A stretch of DNA of 64,000 bases from Aurantiacibacter poecillastricola (lineage in GTDB: Bacteria; Pseudomonadota; Alphaproteobacteria; Sphingomonadales; Sphingomonadaceae): the NCBI RefSeq assembly GCF_030730945.1, contig NZ_JAVAMS010000002.1, forward strand, positions 868,001-932,000, written 5' to 3'. This document shows positions 27,372-37,166 of the stretch, piece after piece. Below the pieces are notes generated by a model. The model worked only from the letters and a program-made list of their open reading frames with translations. It did not search any database and had not been told where the DNA came from. How positions within the stretch are numbered: the stretch's first letter is position 1; each line of letters starts with the position of its first letter. The translations under genes and the position numbers were made by a program.

Positions 27372-28360
27372 TGGCGCTGCCTCCGGTCGACCACCCCCTT
27401 TCGGAAACCGAAGCGGAGAGCGCCTTCGGCGACATGCTGGATGGCAAACCCTCGGAAGAGGAGATTGCGCAATTCCTGTCTGACCTCTCCGATCGCGGGG
27501 AGAGGGCGGAGGAAATTACCGGCGCTGCGCGGGCCATGCGCCAGCGACTCATCCCGATTGAGGCTCCGGCTAATGCCATCGACGTTTGCGGCACCGGCGG
27601 CGATGGCCACCATACGCTCAACGTCTCGACCGCGGTCAGCCTAGTGGTGGCCGCCTGCGGCGTCCCGGTGGCAAAGCACGGCAACCGCGCTGCGAGTTCC
27701 AAGTCGGGCGCGGCCGACACGCTGGAGGCGCTCGGCCTCGACATGGATGCTGCCGGACGCACGGCGGAGCACACGCTGCGCGAGATCGGCATCTGCTTCC
27801 TTTTTGCCAAGAACCACCACCCGGCGATGGCGCGCATCCAGCCCATTCGCCAGAAGCTGGGCAAACGCACGATCTTCAATCTCATGGGTCCGCTGTCGAA
27901 CCCAGCGCGGGTGCGGCGCCAGCTGATCGGCATCGCGCGTCCAGCCTATGTGCCGATCTATGCCAATGCCATGGCGCGGCTGGGTACGGAGCGTACCTTC
28001 ATCGTCTCCGGGGACGAGGGTCTCGACGAACTCAGCCTCGACCAGGGCAATGAAATCGCCGACGTTCAGGGGCGCGAAGTCCTGATGCGCCGCGTCCGGG
28101 CGGAGGAAGCTGGTCTGCCTCACGCTCCCGTCGAAGCCATTCGCGGCGGCGATGCCGAACACAATGCGCGCGCGCTCCAGGCCCTACTCATGGGTGCGCC
28201 CGGCCCCTATCGCGACGCCGTTGTCTTCAACGCCGCGGGCGCGCTCATGGTCGCAGGCGAGGCAGAATGCTGGGAAGAAGGCGCGGAGGAAGCGGCCGAA
28301 GCCCTCGACAAGGGGCTGGCCAAGGCGTTGCTCGAATGCTGGATTGCGGCTGCGAAATGA
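27371..28360 (+). CDS. trpD: Anthranilate phosphoribosyltransferase
   Basis: 329 residues. Family landmarks: DVCGTGGDG with the following [10 protein letters not shown] for PRPP binding, [21 protein letters not shown], and [11 protein letters not shown]. It joins phosphoribose to anthranilate, the second step of tryptophan synthesis. The start overlaps the trpG stop (TGATG) and the end overlaps trpC by four bases, so trpG-D-C is tightly coupled. Confidence 0.97.
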   Translation: MALPPVDHPLSETEAESAFGDMLDGKPSEEEIAQFLSDLSDRGERAEEITGAARAMRQRLIPIEAPANAIDVCGTGGDGHHTLNVSTAVSLVVAACGVPVAKHGNRAASSKSGAADTLEALGLDMDAAGRTAEHTLREIGICFLFAKNHHPAMARIQPIRQKLGKRTIFNLMGPLSNPARVRRQLIGIARPAYVPIYANAMARLGTERTFIVSGDEGLDELSLDQGNEIADVQGREVLMRRVRAEEAGLPHAPVEAIRGGDAEHNARALQALLMGAPGPYRDAVVFNAAGALMVAGEAECWEEGAEEAAEALDKGLAKALLECWIAAAK

Positions 28361-29145
28361 ACAAGCTCGAAGAAATCTGCGCCACTAAGCGCGAAGAAGT
28401 CCGCGCGCGCAAAGCCGCAAAGACGCAGGGCGATCTCGACCTGCTGGCAAAGCAGGCCTCGCCCCCGCGCGGGTTCCACAAGGCACTGGCGGAAAGGTCG
28501 AAGGACGGTTTCGGCCTGATTGCCGAGATCAAGAAGGCATCTCCGTCAAAAGGCCTGATCCGCGAGGACTTTCGCCCGCACCAGCACGCGATGGACTACG
28601 CAAGGGGTGGCGCCGCCTGCCTCTCGGTGCTTACCGATGCGCCCTACTTCCAGGGTCACGAAGATTACCTCGTGGATGCACGTGCGTCCTGCGCGCTGCC
28701 GGTCCTGCGCAAGGATTTCATGGTCGACCCCTGGCAAGTGGCCGAAAGCCGCGCGCTGGGTGCCGATGCGATCCTCATCATCGTCGCCGCGCTGGAGGAT
28801 ACGCTGATGGCGGAGATCGAGGCGACCGCGCTCGGCTACGGGATGGACGTGCTGGTCGAGGTGCACGACGAGACTGAGCTCGAACGCGCCGCAACGCATT
28901 TGCGCTCGCGCCTGATCGGCGTGAACAACCGCGATCTCAAGACTTTCAGAACGGACCTCGCAACGACGGAACGACTCGCCCCACTTGCTCCTGACGGCTC
29001 GCTGCTGGTGGGCGAAAGCGGCATCAACACCCACGCCGATTGCCAGCGTCTTGCCGAAGCCGGAGTGCGCTGCTTCCTCGTCGGCGAAAGCCTGATGCGG
29101 CAGGATGCGGTGGACCTTGCAACCGCTCGCCTTCTGAACGGTTAG
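28357..29145 (+). CDS. trpC: Indole-3-glycerol-phosphate synthase
   Basis: 262 residues from the ATG overlapping the trpD stop by four bases; a longer in-frame reading is shadow. TIM-barrel landmarks: [58 protein letters not shown] and [11 protein letters not shown]. It closes the indole ring. It ends this trp cluster; trpF, trpB and trpA are not in the window. A terminator follows at once. Confidence 0.97.
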   Translation: MNKLEEICATKREEVRARKAAKTQGDLDLLAKQASPPRGFHKALAERSKDGFGLIAEIKKASPSKGLIREDFRPHQHAMDYARGGAACLSVLTDAPYFQGHEDYLVDARASCALPVLRKDFMVDPWQVAESRALGADAILIIVAALEDTLMAEIEATALGYGMDVLVEVHDETELERAATHLRSRLIGVNNRDLKTFRTDLATTERLAPLAPDGSLLVGESGINTHADCQRLAEAGVRCFLVGESLMRQDAVDLATARLLNG

Positions 29146-29152
29146 TGTTGCA

Positions 29153-29178
29153 CGCAGCGCGATCGCTGCGCATATTTT
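29153..29178 (+). terminator. Terminator after trpC
   Basis: CGCAGCG (29153-29159) and CGCTGCG (29164-29170) form a seven-bp stem with a CGAT loop, followed by the T-rich CATATTTT. It starts eight bases after the trpC stop. Confidence 0.65.
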
Positions 29179-29224
29179 GCAACTAGAGGCGGCGCGGCTG
29201 CGCCGGTCAGAGGAGAATTCGGCG

Positions 29225-29605
29225 ATGGGCATCTTCAGTTCGATCAAGGACGCGATTTTCGGCAAGGAAGCGCAGGCGCAGGAAGCGCCGAAGACGACTT
29301 CCACACCGGGATCAGGTGGGTTCGGACGCGCCCAGGCCAAGGGAGACCCCATCAGCGAGGTCGATGTCGAGGCTCGCCTCGATGCGATGGAAGGCGCGGA
29401 CAAACTCAATTGGCGCAGCTCGATCGTCGACCTGATGAAGCTCGTCGGCCTCGATCCCAGCTACGAGAACCGCAAGGAACTCGCGCACGAACTCGGCGAC
29501 AATGACTATTCGGGCAAGGCCGAGGAAAATATAGCGCTGCACCGGCATGTGATGGACAAGCTCGCCGAGAATGGCGGCAAGGTTCCGCAAAGCCTGCGCA
29601 GCTAA
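29225..29605 (+). CDS. DUF3597 domain-containing protein
   Basis: 126 residues from the ATG at 29225 (GAGG upstream at about 29211-29214). MGIFSSIKDAIFG begins a short amphipathic N-terminus, followed by a Pro/Thr linker and the DUF3597 domain (VDVEARLDAMEGADKLNWRSSIVDLMKLVGLDPSYENRKELAHELG, ending in NGGKVPQSLRS). It is a small soluble protein. The domain has no enzyme motif that I can see, and its role is unknown. It sits between a terminator and moaC. Confidence 0.85.
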   Translation: MGIFSSIKDAIFGKEAQAQEAPKTTSTPGSGGFGRAQAKGDPISEVDVEARLDAMEGADKLNWRSSIVDLMKLVGLDPSYENRKELAHELGDNDYSGKAEENIALHRHVMDKLAENGGKVPQSLRS

Positions 29606-29619
29606 GACGTTGCTCCTTC

Positions 29620-29644
29620 CGGGCGATCTGCGATAGGTCGCCCG
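29620..29644 (+). other. Stem-loop abutting the moaC start codon
   Basis: CGGGCGA (29620-29626) pairs perfectly with TCGCCCG (29638-29644) around an 11-base loop, one base before the ATG at 29646. The only purine-rich ribosome-binding candidate (GATAGG) falls inside the loop. It may tune moaC translation or mark the 3' end of the DUF3597 message. Confidence 0.45.
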
Positions 29645-29645
29645 C

Positions 29646-30116
29646 ATGAGCGATCTCACACATCTCGACGACAAGGGTGCCGCCCGCATGGTAGATGTCG
29701 GCGGCAAGCGGGAAACGGTGCGCAGTGCCACTGCTGCCGGACGCATCCGCATGGCGCCTGACACGCTGGCTGCCGTGCGCAACGGTAGCGGCCCCAAGGG
29801 CGATGTGCTGTCGGCGGCGCGTATCGCCGGGATCATGGCAGCCAAGAAGACGGGCGAGCTCATCCCGCTGTGTCACCCGCTCGCGCTCGACACGGTCAGC
29901 GTGGACTTTGCATTCGCCGAGGATGCCGTCGAAGTCACCGCCCGGGCGGCCCTCACCGGCAAGACCGGCGTCGAGATGGAGGCGCTGACGGCAGCCTCCA
30001 TCGCGCTGCTGACGCTCTACGACATGGCCAAGGCTCTGGAAAAAGGGATGGTCATCGAGAATGTCCGTCTCCTCGAGAAGACCGGCGGCAAAAGCGGCGA
30101 CTGGCGAGCCGAGTGA
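29646..30116 (+). CDS. moaC: Cyclic pyranopterin monophosphate synthase
   Basis: 156 residues. MoaC landmarks: [41 protein letters not shown] (conserved active-site His), [23 protein letters not shown]. With MoaA it makes cPMP, the first molybdenum-cofactor intermediate, in the cytoplasm. The moeA start overlaps its stop (GTGA), so the two Moco genes form a unit. Confidence 0.97.
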   Translation: MSDLTHLDDKGAARMVDVGGKRETVRSATAAGRIRMAPDTLAAVRNGSGPKGDVLSAARIAGIMAAKKTGELIPLCHPLALDTVSVDFAFAEDAVEVTARAALTGKTGVEMEALTAASIALLTLYDMAKALEKGMVIENVRLLEKTGGKSGDWRAE

Positions 30117-31318
30117 GTTCGTCCAAGCCAATCCCGCTTAAGGAAGCGCAGCGACGTTTCCGCGACCTCGTTAAACCGCTGGAGACGCAGACCGTGCCAG
30201 TGGAACAGGCAGTCGGTCGCTATCTCGCAGTGCCGCTGGTCGCCAATCGTACACAGCCTGCTGCCGACCTCTCTGCCATGGACGGCTATGCCATGCGCGA
30301 GGACGATCTAGCAGGACCGTGGCGGATCGTGGGAGAAAGCGCCGCGGGGCACCCCTTTGCCGGTTCGCTCGCACCCGGCGAGGCCGTGCGTATCTCAACG
30401 GGTGCGTTCATGCCGGCGGACGCCGGGGCCGTCCTGATGCAGGAGAATGCGACGCGCGAGGGGGACAAACTGAAGCTCGCCGAGGCGGATGGTCCGACCG
30501 CGCGCCATATCCGCCGTGCTGGCTTCGATTTCGCTGCCGAGGACAGCTTGCTTCCCCAGGGAATCCGCGTCGATCCCCCGCAGGTTGCCCTCGCCATCGC
30601 TGCGGGCCATGCGCAGCTGCGGGTCCACGCCCGTCCGACGATTGCCATACTTGATTCGGGAGATGAACTGGCCGCGGATCCTACGGCCTTCGCACTGCAT
30701 CAAATCCCGGCGAGCAACGGCGCCATGCTCGCCGCCATGGCCGGGCCGTTCGCTGCCAAGGTTCAACGCCTCGGCCCGGTGCGCGATGAGATGGATGCCA
30801 TGCTCGCAGCTTTGCACGAAGCCGGCGATGCCGACGTCATCGTGACCAGCGGCGGCGCATCGGTAGGAGACCACGACCTCGTCCGTCCGGCATTGGCGAA
30901 GTGGGGCGCGACCATCGATTTCTGGAAGATCGCCATCAAACCGGGAAAGCCGCTGCTTTTGGCACGCAAGGGGTCGCAAATAATCCTCGGCCTGCCTGGG
31001 AATCCTGTATCGAGCTACGTGACAGCCTACCTGTTCCTGCTTCCCATGCTACGCCGATTGAGCGGTGCGCACGCCGCCGATCCCGAGCCTGTCACTGCGA
31101 CATTGGCCGAAGCCCTGCCGGCGATCGGCGACCGGGACGAGTTCGTTCGCGCCAGGCTGGAGATGGGCCGGGCCGTTCCCCTGTCGCAGCAGGATAGTAG
31201 CGGGCTAAGCGCCCTCGCCAAGGCTCAGGTACTCATTCATCGTCCGGCTGGCGCGGGTGCAGCTTCTGCTGGTGATCTGGTGCGAGCTTTTCCGCTCCGG
31301 AATGGCGGTATTGCTTGA
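30113..31318 (+). CDS. moeA: Molybdopterin molybdenumtransferase
   Basis: 401 residues from a GTG overlapping the moaC stop by four bases. Family landmarks: [10 protein letters not shown], the ADAVLMQEN-like [51 protein letters not shown]. It inserts molybdenum into adenylylated molybdopterin. The four MoeA domains are all present. Its stop codon overlaps the -35 box of the lexA promoter. Confidence 0.95.
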   Translation: MSSSKPIPLKEAQRRFRDLVKPLETQTVPVEQAVGRYLAVPLVANRTQPAADLSAMDGYAMREDDLAGPWRIVGESAAGHPFAGSLAPGEAVRISTGAFMPADAGAVLMQENATREGDKLKLAEADGPTARHIRRAGFDFAAEDSLLPQGIRVDPPQVALAIAAGHAQLRVHARPTIAILDSGDELAADPTAFALHQIPASNGAMLAAMAGPFAAKVQRLGPVRDEMDAMLAALHEAGDADVIVTSGGASVGDHDLVRPALAKWGATIDFWKIAIKPGKPLLLARKGSQIILGLPGNPVSSYVTAYLFLLPMLRRLSGAHAADPEPVTATLAEALPAIGDRDEFVRARLEMGRAVPLSQQDSSGLSALAKAQVLIHRPAGAGAASAGDLVRAFPLRNGGIA

Positions 31319-31368
31319 CTTCATAGAATTCGTTTCTTAATTGTTCCTTATTCGTTCCATCTTGGAAC
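31315..31368 (+). promoter_or_regulatory. lexA promoter with alphaproteobacterial SOS box
   Basis: TTGACT (31315-31320), 17 bases, then TAATTG as -10 (31338-31343). The SOS operator GTTC-CTTATTC-GTTC (31343-31357) exactly matches the alphaproteobacterial LexA consensus GTTC-N7-GTTC and overlaps the start region. An extra dyad GTTCC-ATCTT-GGAAC (31354-31368) follows. This supports LexA autoregulation. Confidence 0.85.
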
Positions 31369-31387
31369 ATTGATGAGGGGCTTGCCC

Positions 31388-32059
31388 ATGTTGACTGCCA
31401 AGCAACACGAATTGCTGCTGTTCATTCACCGCCGCCTGGAAGAAAGCGGAATTTCTCCAAGTTTCGAGGAGATGAAGGAAGCGCTCGACCTGAAAAGCAA
31501 GTCTGGCGTGCATCGCCTGATTTCGGCTTTGGAGGAGCGCGGCTTCATTCGTCGCTTGCCCAACCGAGCGCGCGCACTGGAAGTCGTCAAGATGCCGGAA
31601 AGCGCGGGCACTAAGGCAGCCGACCCGGTAGCGAAGGCAACGACGCCGCCTCTCAGCCAGCCTGAAGCTGCCAACGACGTGATCGAGGTTCCCCTCCATG
31701 GCCGGATCGCGGCGGGTGTTCCCATCGAGGCTCTGGAGGATCACCAGACCCTGCCCGTCCCCGCAGCGCTTCTCGGCTCGGGAGAGCATTATGCGCTGGA
31801 AGTTTCAGGCGATTCGATGATCGAGGCCGGAATTTTCGACGGCGATTTCGCCCTCGTGAAGAAAGCCGACACCGCTCGTGATGGCGATATCGTGGTGGCG
31901 CTCGTCAATGGCGAGGAGGCGACCCTGAAATATCTCTATCACGATGGCGGCAAGATTCGTCTCGATCCCGCCAACGCATCCTACGATCCGCAGGTGTATG
32001 AAGACCGGCAGGTGAAGGTCCAGGGCAAGCTGGCGGGGCTCCTTCGCCGCTATCACTGA
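31388..32059 (+). CDS. lexA: LexA SOS repressor
   Basis: 223 residues from the ATG at 31388 (family start MLT.KQHELL); ATGs at 31370 and 31373 give short unconserved extensions. Winged-helix DNA-binding domain at residues 1-65, a linker of about 35, then the peptidase S24 domain. Autocleavage bond Ala109-Gly110 (RIAAGVP), catalytic Ser143 (SGDSM) and Lys181 (ATLKYL). It represses DNA-damage genes until RecA filaments trigger self-cleavage. It is convergent with comEC, and its own promoter carries an SOS box. Confidence 0.97.
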   Translation: MLTAKQHELLLFIHRRLEESGISPSFEEMKEALDLKSKSGVHRLISALEERGFIRRLPNRARALEVVKMPESAGTKAADPVAKATTPPLSQPEAANDVIEVPLHGRIAAGVPIEALEDHQTLPVPAALLGSGEHYALEVSGDSMIEAGIFDGDFALVKKADTARDGDIVVALVNGEEATLKYLYHDGGKIRLDPANASYDPQVYEDRQVKVQGKLAGLLRRYH

Positions 32060-32072
32060 CGACAACGCAATG

Positions 32073-32102
32073 AGCGGCGGAGCCGGTATTGTTTCCGCCG
32101 CT
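32073..32102. terminator. Stem-loop between convergent lexA and comEC
   Basis: AGCGGCGG (32073-32080) and CCGCCGCT (32095-32102) form a perfect 8-bp stem with a 14-base loop in the 53-bp gap. There is no T-run; a plausible shared transcript end. Confidence 0.45.
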
Positions 32103-32112
32103 TCCTGCCGCG

Positions 32113-34299
32113 CTAGTCGTTCGGGCGTCCGCGCCACCAGCCATGCCGTCCTTGTGTTTCGGCGACACTGCGCACCTCGATCTCATCGCCCAGTACGAGG
32201 GAAAGGCCTCCGGACTGCGAAAGCATGCGCCTGTCCGCCCTTAGCCAACGCGGCGCGCAGCTATTGGGAAGCCATCGGTCCGACACGACAATGTCGGCCC
32301 GTTCACAAGCTGCAGCCAGGGCTCGCTCGCCGACGATTTCGCGGCTGCGGCTCATCAGCACATCCCAGGTCCGACCTTCGCGCTCCAGTGTAACGACGCA
32401 GAAATCCGGGCTGCATCTAGCCCCGGGCCAGTCTGCAAGGGCGATCGGATCGCCCTCCATCCCGGCAAGCTCCATGAGGTTTTCGCGGGTATAATCGCTG
32501 CCGGTCGGGCGAAGGACGAGCAGATTGTCCTCCTCGCCCGTGATTCCCACATGACGGCCGTCGCGTGAGATGAGGATATCGGGTACGGGCGTCAGGGTCA
32601 GCAGGAGAAGCCCTATTGCAGCCGGCGCAAATCCCCAGAGCCGCGCCGTGCCTCGCCAGAGCGCCAGCCAAAGCCCTCCTGCCACGAACAGTGCAAATAT
32701 GCCGCCCGTCATCTGCGGAATGAGCTTCACCGCGCCGGGCTGATCAGCAGTGAAGTGGGCGATACCAAGCATCAGGTCGAGCGACTGGCCGACGAGCCAC
32801 CATACCGGCTCGCCCGCTCCTGCGAGATCAAGCAAAAGCGCCATCGCGATCAGGGGCATCGAGATGAAGGTGACCAGCGGTATGGCAACGACATTGGCGA
32901 GCGCGCCGTAAAGACCAGCCCGATGGAAGTGGAACAGGACGATCGGCATCAAGGCGATCTCGATGACCAGGCCGGTTACCAGCAGCATGACGGTTTGCCG
33001 CCCAAGCCTCGCCCAGCGACTCTCTTCGCGCGGGGCGAGGAAGCGCTTCACCGGCTCGCAATTGTGAAGCGCGACAATGGCGATGACCGCGGAAAAGCTC
33101 ATCTGGAAACTCGGCCCCACGAGGCTTTCCGGCCAGAGCAGCAACACGGCAACGGCTGCCATCGCCACCATTCGCAGCGAAAGTGGCTCTCGCCCAAGCG
33201 CCAGGGCGCCCAGCACCAGCAGGGCCGCGATGCAACTGCGCACGGTGGGCACCTCGGCGCCCGTGAGTAGCGTATAGCCCACGCCTGCCAGCGCCGCGAT
33301 CCCGGCTGCAGCAACCGGCAATCTCACGCGCAGGACGAGCCAAGGCCATAAAGCGAGCAGCCGGATGGCGAGGAGGAAGGCGCCTGCGATCACGGCGCTC
33401 ACATGCAGCCCGCTTATGGAAAGGAGATGCGTCAGTCCAGCATCGCGCATTGCATCCTCGTCCGCCTCGCTGATCGCCCCGCGATCGCCGCTGGCGAAGG
33501 CTGCCGCAATGCTGCCCGCGGATCCGTCCAGTTGCTCTCGCACATGGGCGGAAAGGGTGCGCTGGAGATAGGCTATGGCGTTGCGGCCCTCTTGGGCGGG
33601 TTCGAGAAGCACGAGGTCGCCCTGCACGCTTCCAGTGGCGGCGTATCCTTCGAACCAGGCGGTACGGGCGAAGTCGTAGCCGCCCGGCAGCATGGGAGAA
33701 GCAGGGGGCATGAGCCGTGCCTGAAATTCGACGACAGCCCCCTCCCCCATGGTCGGCAAGTCTTTCTCCAACGGCACGTTCACGCGGATTTTCACCGGCA
33801 CGCTGGTATCCGGGTGGCGCGTGGCCAGGACGAGGCGGACACGGTCCTGCGCCGGCTGTTCGATCCGCTCCAGCACACGTCCGCGAAATGTGTCGTAGAC
33901 GGGTCGCTCGAACGCGGGAGCTCCCACAAGTTCGGAGCGGGTCCAGGCTAGCCCCGTGCCGAATGCCAGCAGCAATCCGCTGGCCACCAGTGCGCCCACC
34001 AGTCGCGTGCGATCCTCGCGGCCTTTCCACGCTGCTACGGCTCCCATGGCCACGACAATACCGGCTGCCATCGCCAGAACCCATTGCGCGGGCGTATCGA
34101 GGACGAACCACGCCCCGATACCCGCTGCGAGCGCCACGGCCATCCAGGGTCCGCGATCGAACCCGGCGCCGGAGAGGAATTGCTCTGCTGCATCCGCTAC
34201 GCTGGACAAACCCCGCAGCTTTCGCCAATGCGACTGCTGCGTTGCAACATCGCCCGGTTCGTCCCCCAGCGGTACCAGTGGCTGATGCTTGGTAGCCAT
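32113..34299 (-). CDS. comEC: ComEC/Rec2 family DNA-uptake channel protein
   Basis: 728 residues, mostly hydrophobic with about 11 predicted membrane segments. After two N-terminal helices comes a soluble DUF4131-type domain (about residues 95-230), then the competence domain with [20 protein letters not shown] and [20 protein letters not shown], its strongest signature. The C-terminal region (after [14 protein letters not shown]) resembles the ComEC metallo-beta-lactamase-like part but lacks the HxHxDH metal motif. ComEC moves single-stranded DNA across the inner membrane. The ATG overlaps gltX upstream sequence on the other strand. Confidence 0.9.
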   Translation of the reverse strand: MATKHQPLVPLGDEPGDVATQQSHWRKLRGLSSVADAAEQFLSGAGFDRGPWMAVALAAGIGAWFVLDTPAQWVLAMAAGIVVAMGAVAAWKGREDRTRLVGALVASGLLLAFGTGLAWTRSELVGAPAFERPVYDTFRGRVLERIEQPAQDRVRLVLATRHPDTSVPVKIRVNVPLEKDLPTMGEGAVVEFQARLMPPASPMLPGGYDFARTAWFEGYAATGSVQGDLVLLEPAQEGRNAIAYLQRTLSAHVREQLDGSAGSIAAAFASGDRGAISEADEDAMRDAGLTHLLSISGLHVSAVIAGAFLLAIRLLALWPWLVLRVRLPVAAAGIAALAGVGYTLLTGAEVPTVRSCIAALLVLGALALGREPLSLRMVAMAAVAVLLLWPESLVGPSFQMSFSAVIAIVALHNCEPVKRFLAPREESRWARLGRQTVMLLVTGLVIEIALMPIVLFHFHRAGLYGALANVVAIPLVTFISMPLIAMALLLDLAGAGEPVWWLVGQSLDLMLGIAHFTADQPGAVKLIPQMTGGIFALFVAGGLWLALWRGTARLWGFAPAAIGLLLLTLTPVPDILISRDGRHVGITGEEDNLLVLRPTGSDYTRENLMELAGMEGDPIALADWPGARCSPDFCVVTLEREGRTWDVLMSRSREIVGERALAAACERADIVVSDRWLPNSCAPRWLRADRRMLSQSGGLSLVLGDEIEVRSVAETQGRHGWWRGRPND

Positions 34300-34327
34300 G
34301 GAAATACAGGACAGGATTCAAGCAGAT

Positions 34328-35764
34328 ATGGCAAGTTCGAGTGGCAATGGTTCGCAAGTTCGTCCGGTGGTGACGCGCTTTGCACCCAGCCCCACCGGGT
34401 TCCTCCATATCGGCAATGCCCGCACCGGCCTTTTCTCGTGGCTGTATGCGCGCCATTTCGGCGGCAAGGCCCTGCTGCGCATCGAAGATACGGACAAGAA
34501 ACGCTCCACCCAGGAAGCGATCGACGTGATTCTCGACGGGCTGGACTGGCTCGGTCTCGAATTTGACGGGGATACGGTCTATCAGAGCCAGCGGGCCGAG
34601 CGGCACGCCGAAGTTGCGCTGAAGTTGCTCGAGGCAGGCCAGGCCTACAAGTGCTACGCCACGCCCGAGGAACTCGCCGAAATGCGCGAGCAGCAGAAGG
34701 CCGCGAAGCAGCCCATGCGATATGACGGGCGCTGGCGCGACCGCGATCCTTCCGAAGCGCCGGAGGGCGCGCCCTTCACCGTCCGCATCAAGACGCCGGA
34801 GGGCGGCGAAACGGTGATCGAGGACGCCGTGCAGGGCCGCGTGAAGGTCGACAATCGCGAGATCGACGATTTCATCCTGCTGCGTGCAGACGGCACGCCG
34901 ACCTACATGCTCGCCGTGGTGGTGGACGACATGGACATGGGCTGCACTCACATCATTCGCGGCGATGATCACCTGAACAATGCCTTCCGGCAGATCCAGG
35001 TAATCCGCGCCATGCAGGGCATCGAGGATGGCTGGAACGAGCCGACCTATGCCCATGTCCCCCTCATCCACGGCAACGATGGCGCGAAGCTTTCCAAGCG
35101 CCACGGCGCGCTGGGCGTGCGCGACTACCGCGAGATGGGCATCCTTCCCGAGGCGCTGTTCAACTACCTGCTGCGGCTTGGCTGGGGCCATGGCGACCAG
35201 GAAGAATTCAGCCGCGAGGAAGCCATCGAACTCTTCGATATCGCCGGGGTCAACAAGGGGCCGAGCCGCTTCGACATGAAGAAGCTGCTCAGCATGAACG
35301 GCAATTACATTCGCAAGGCCGACGATGCACGGCTTGCGAAGCTGGTCGCGCCGCTGATCGGTTCGCAGGCCGACGAGGGCCTGCTGACGCGCGCCATGCC
35401 CGAACTCAAGGCCCGCGCACGCGACTTGAACGAGCTGGCCGATGGCGCCAGCTTCCTGTTCAAGCGGCGCCCGCTGGAACTGACCGAGAAAGCTGCAGGT
35501 TTGCTCGATGACGAGGCGCGAGAGCGGCTGGCGGCCATCTCCGCGCGGCTTGCAAAGGAAACGGACTGGACAATAGAGGCGCTGGAGGCCAACTTGAAGG
35601 CCTATGCGGAGGAGCTCGAGCTGGGTCTCGGCAAACTCGCACAGCCGCTGCGCGCGGCGCTCACGGGGCAGACCACATCGCCCGGAATTTTCGACGTGCT
35701 CGTGCTTCTCGGAAGGGAAGAAAGCCTTGCGCGGATCGACGATCAGGCAGGCAGCCAGGGCTAG
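34328..35764 (+). CDS. gltX: Glutamate-tRNA ligase
   Basis: 478 residues from the ATG at 34328; in-frame ATGs at 34289 and 34298 overlap the divergent comEC start and add unconserved residues. Class I synthetase with the HIGH-type motif [16 protein letters not shown] and KMSKS-type KLSKRHG. Domains: Rossmann catalytic N-terminus and helical anticodon-binding C-terminus ([18 protein letters not shown]). It charges tRNA-Glu, and in organisms lacking GlnRS also tRNA-Gln for GatCAB; which applies here is not visible. Followed by gltA after 43 bases. Confidence 0.95.
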   Translation: MASSSGNGSQVRPVVTRFAPSPTGFLHIGNARTGLFSWLYARHFGGKALLRIEDTDKKRSTQEAIDVILDGLDWLGLEFDGDTVYQSQRAERHAEVALKLLEAGQAYKCYATPEELAEMREQQKAAKQPMRYDGRWRDRDPSEAPEGAPFTVRIKTPEGGETVIEDAVQGRVKVDNREIDDFILLRADGTPTYMLAVVVDDMDMGCTHIIRGDDHLNNAFRQIQVIRAMQGIEDGWNEPTYAHVPLIHGNDGAKLSKRHGALGVRDYREMGILPEALFNYLLRLGWGHGDQEEFSREEAIELFDIAGVNKGPSRFDMKKLLSMNGNYIRKADDARLAKLVAPLIGSQADEGLLTRAMPELKARARDLNELADGASFLFKRRPLELTEKAAGLLDDEARERLAAISARLAKETDWTIEALEANLKAYAEELELGLGKLAQPLRAALTGQTTSPGIFDVLVLLGREESLARIDDQAGSQG

Positions 35765-35807
35765 AATGCTCCGGTGGCCGGTTACAAACATCTGAAGGAG
35801 AACGGCT

Positions 35808-37094
35808 TTGGCTGACAAGCAGGCGGATTTGACGGTTGGTGGCGAGACTTTTGATTTCCCCACCCTTGAAGGCAGCTGCGGGCCGGATGTCATCGACATC
35901 CGCAAGCTCTACGGCAAGACGGGCCGGTTCACCTTCGATCCGGGCTACAAGTCGACCGCGTCGTGCGAAAGCGCGCTCACCTTCATCGACGGGCAGGAAG
36001 GCGTCCTGCTGCATCGCGGCTACCCCATCGGCCAGCTGGCGGAGCATTCCAGCTTCATGGAAGTCGCCTACCTCCTGCTGAACGGCGAACTCCCCGGCCA
36101 GGATGAGTATGCCGATTTCACCAAGACCATCACCTATCACACGATGCTGCACGACCAGTTGCGGCAGTTCTATCAGGGTTTCCGCCGCGACGCGCACCCC
36201 ATGGCGATCATGTGCGGCGTGGTGGGCGCGCTGTCTGCGTTCTACCACGACAGCACCGATATCTCGGACCCCGAGCACCGCAAGATCTCCAGCCATCGTC
36301 TGATCGCCAAGATGCCGACGATTGCGGCATGGGCCTTCAAGTATGCGGTCGGCCAGCCATTCATGCAGCCGCTGAATTCGCTGAGCTATACCGGCAATTT
36401 CCTGCGCATGACCTTCGGCGTCCCGGCCGAGGAATACGAAGTGAACCCGGTCGTCGAAAAGGCGATGGACCGGATCTTCATCCTCCATGCCGACCATGAG
36501 CAGAACGCTTCGACCTCGACCGTGCGTCTTGCCGGTTCCTCTGGCGCCAACCCGTTTGCCTGTATCGCGGCGGGCATCGCCTGCCTGTGGGGCCCGGCGC
36601 ATGGCGGCGCTAACGAAGCGGCGCTCAACATGTTGCGCGAAATCGGTACGCCGGACAAGATCCCGCACTATATCGAGCGTGCGAAAGACAAGAACGACCC
36701 GTTCCGCCTGATGGGCTTCGGACACCGCGTGTACAAGAACTACGATCCCCGTGCCACGGTTATGCAGAAGACCGTGCGCGAGGTGTTCGAGGCTCTGAAC
36801 GTGCAGGATCCGGTGTTCGAGACCGCGCTCCGGCTCGAGGAAATCGCGTTGAACGACGAGTACTTCATCGAGAAGAAGCTGTTCCCCAATGTGGACTTCT
36901 ATTCGGGCATCATCCTGTCGGCGATCGGCTTCCCGACTACCATGTTCACCGCGCTTTTCGCCCTTGCCCGTACCGTTGGCTGGGTGGCGCAGTGGAACGA
37001 GATGATTTCCGACCCCGGCCAGGTCATCGGTCGTCCACGCCAGCTTTACACTGGCCCGACGCAGCGCGACTACGTCCCGCTCAGCGACCGCTGA
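35808..37094 (+). CDS. gltA: Citrate synthase
   Basis: 428 residues, the type II size. The start is TTG at 35808, supported by GAAGGAG seven bases upstream; no ATG fits. Catalytic landmarks: the His in [22 protein letters not shown], the His in [15 protein letters not shown], and the Asp in NVDFYSG. It condenses acetyl-CoA with oxaloacetate, the entry reaction of the TCA cycle. A clear terminator follows. Confidence 0.97.
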   Translation: MADKQADLTVGGETFDFPTLEGSCGPDVIDIRKLYGKTGRFTFDPGYKSTASCESALTFIDGQEGVLLHRGYPIGQLAEHSSFMEVAYLLLNGELPGQDEYADFTKTITYHTMLHDQLRQFYQGFRRDAHPMAIMCGVVGALSAFYHDSTDISDPEHRKISSHRLIAKMPTIAAWAFKYAVGQPFMQPLNSLSYTGNFLRMTFGVPAEEYEVNPVVEKAMDRIFILHADHEQNASTSTVRLAGSSGANPFACIAAGIACLWGPAHGGANEAALNMLREIGTPDKIPHYIERAKDKNDPFRLMGFGHRVYKNYDPRATVMQKTVREVFEALNVQDPVFETALRLEEIALNDEYFIEKKLFPNVDFYSGIILSAIGFPTTMFTALFALARTVGWVAQWNEMISDPGQVIGRPRQLYTGPTQRDYVPLSDR

Positions 37095-37126
37095 GGACGA
37101 CAGGGGACTACAAAAGGACAGCAAAA

Positions 37127-37157
37127 GGCACCCGGAGGAGACTTCGGGTGCCTTTTT
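37127..37157. terminator. Bidirectional intrinsic terminator between gltA and the histidine kinase gene
   Basis: GGCACCCG (37127-37134) pairs with CGGGTGCC (37145-37152), followed by five T on the plus strand. AAAA precedes the stem, giving a U-tract on the minus strand too. It serves gltA and may also end the convergent kinase gene. Confidence 0.9.
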
Positions 37158-37166
37158 CGTGCCGGT

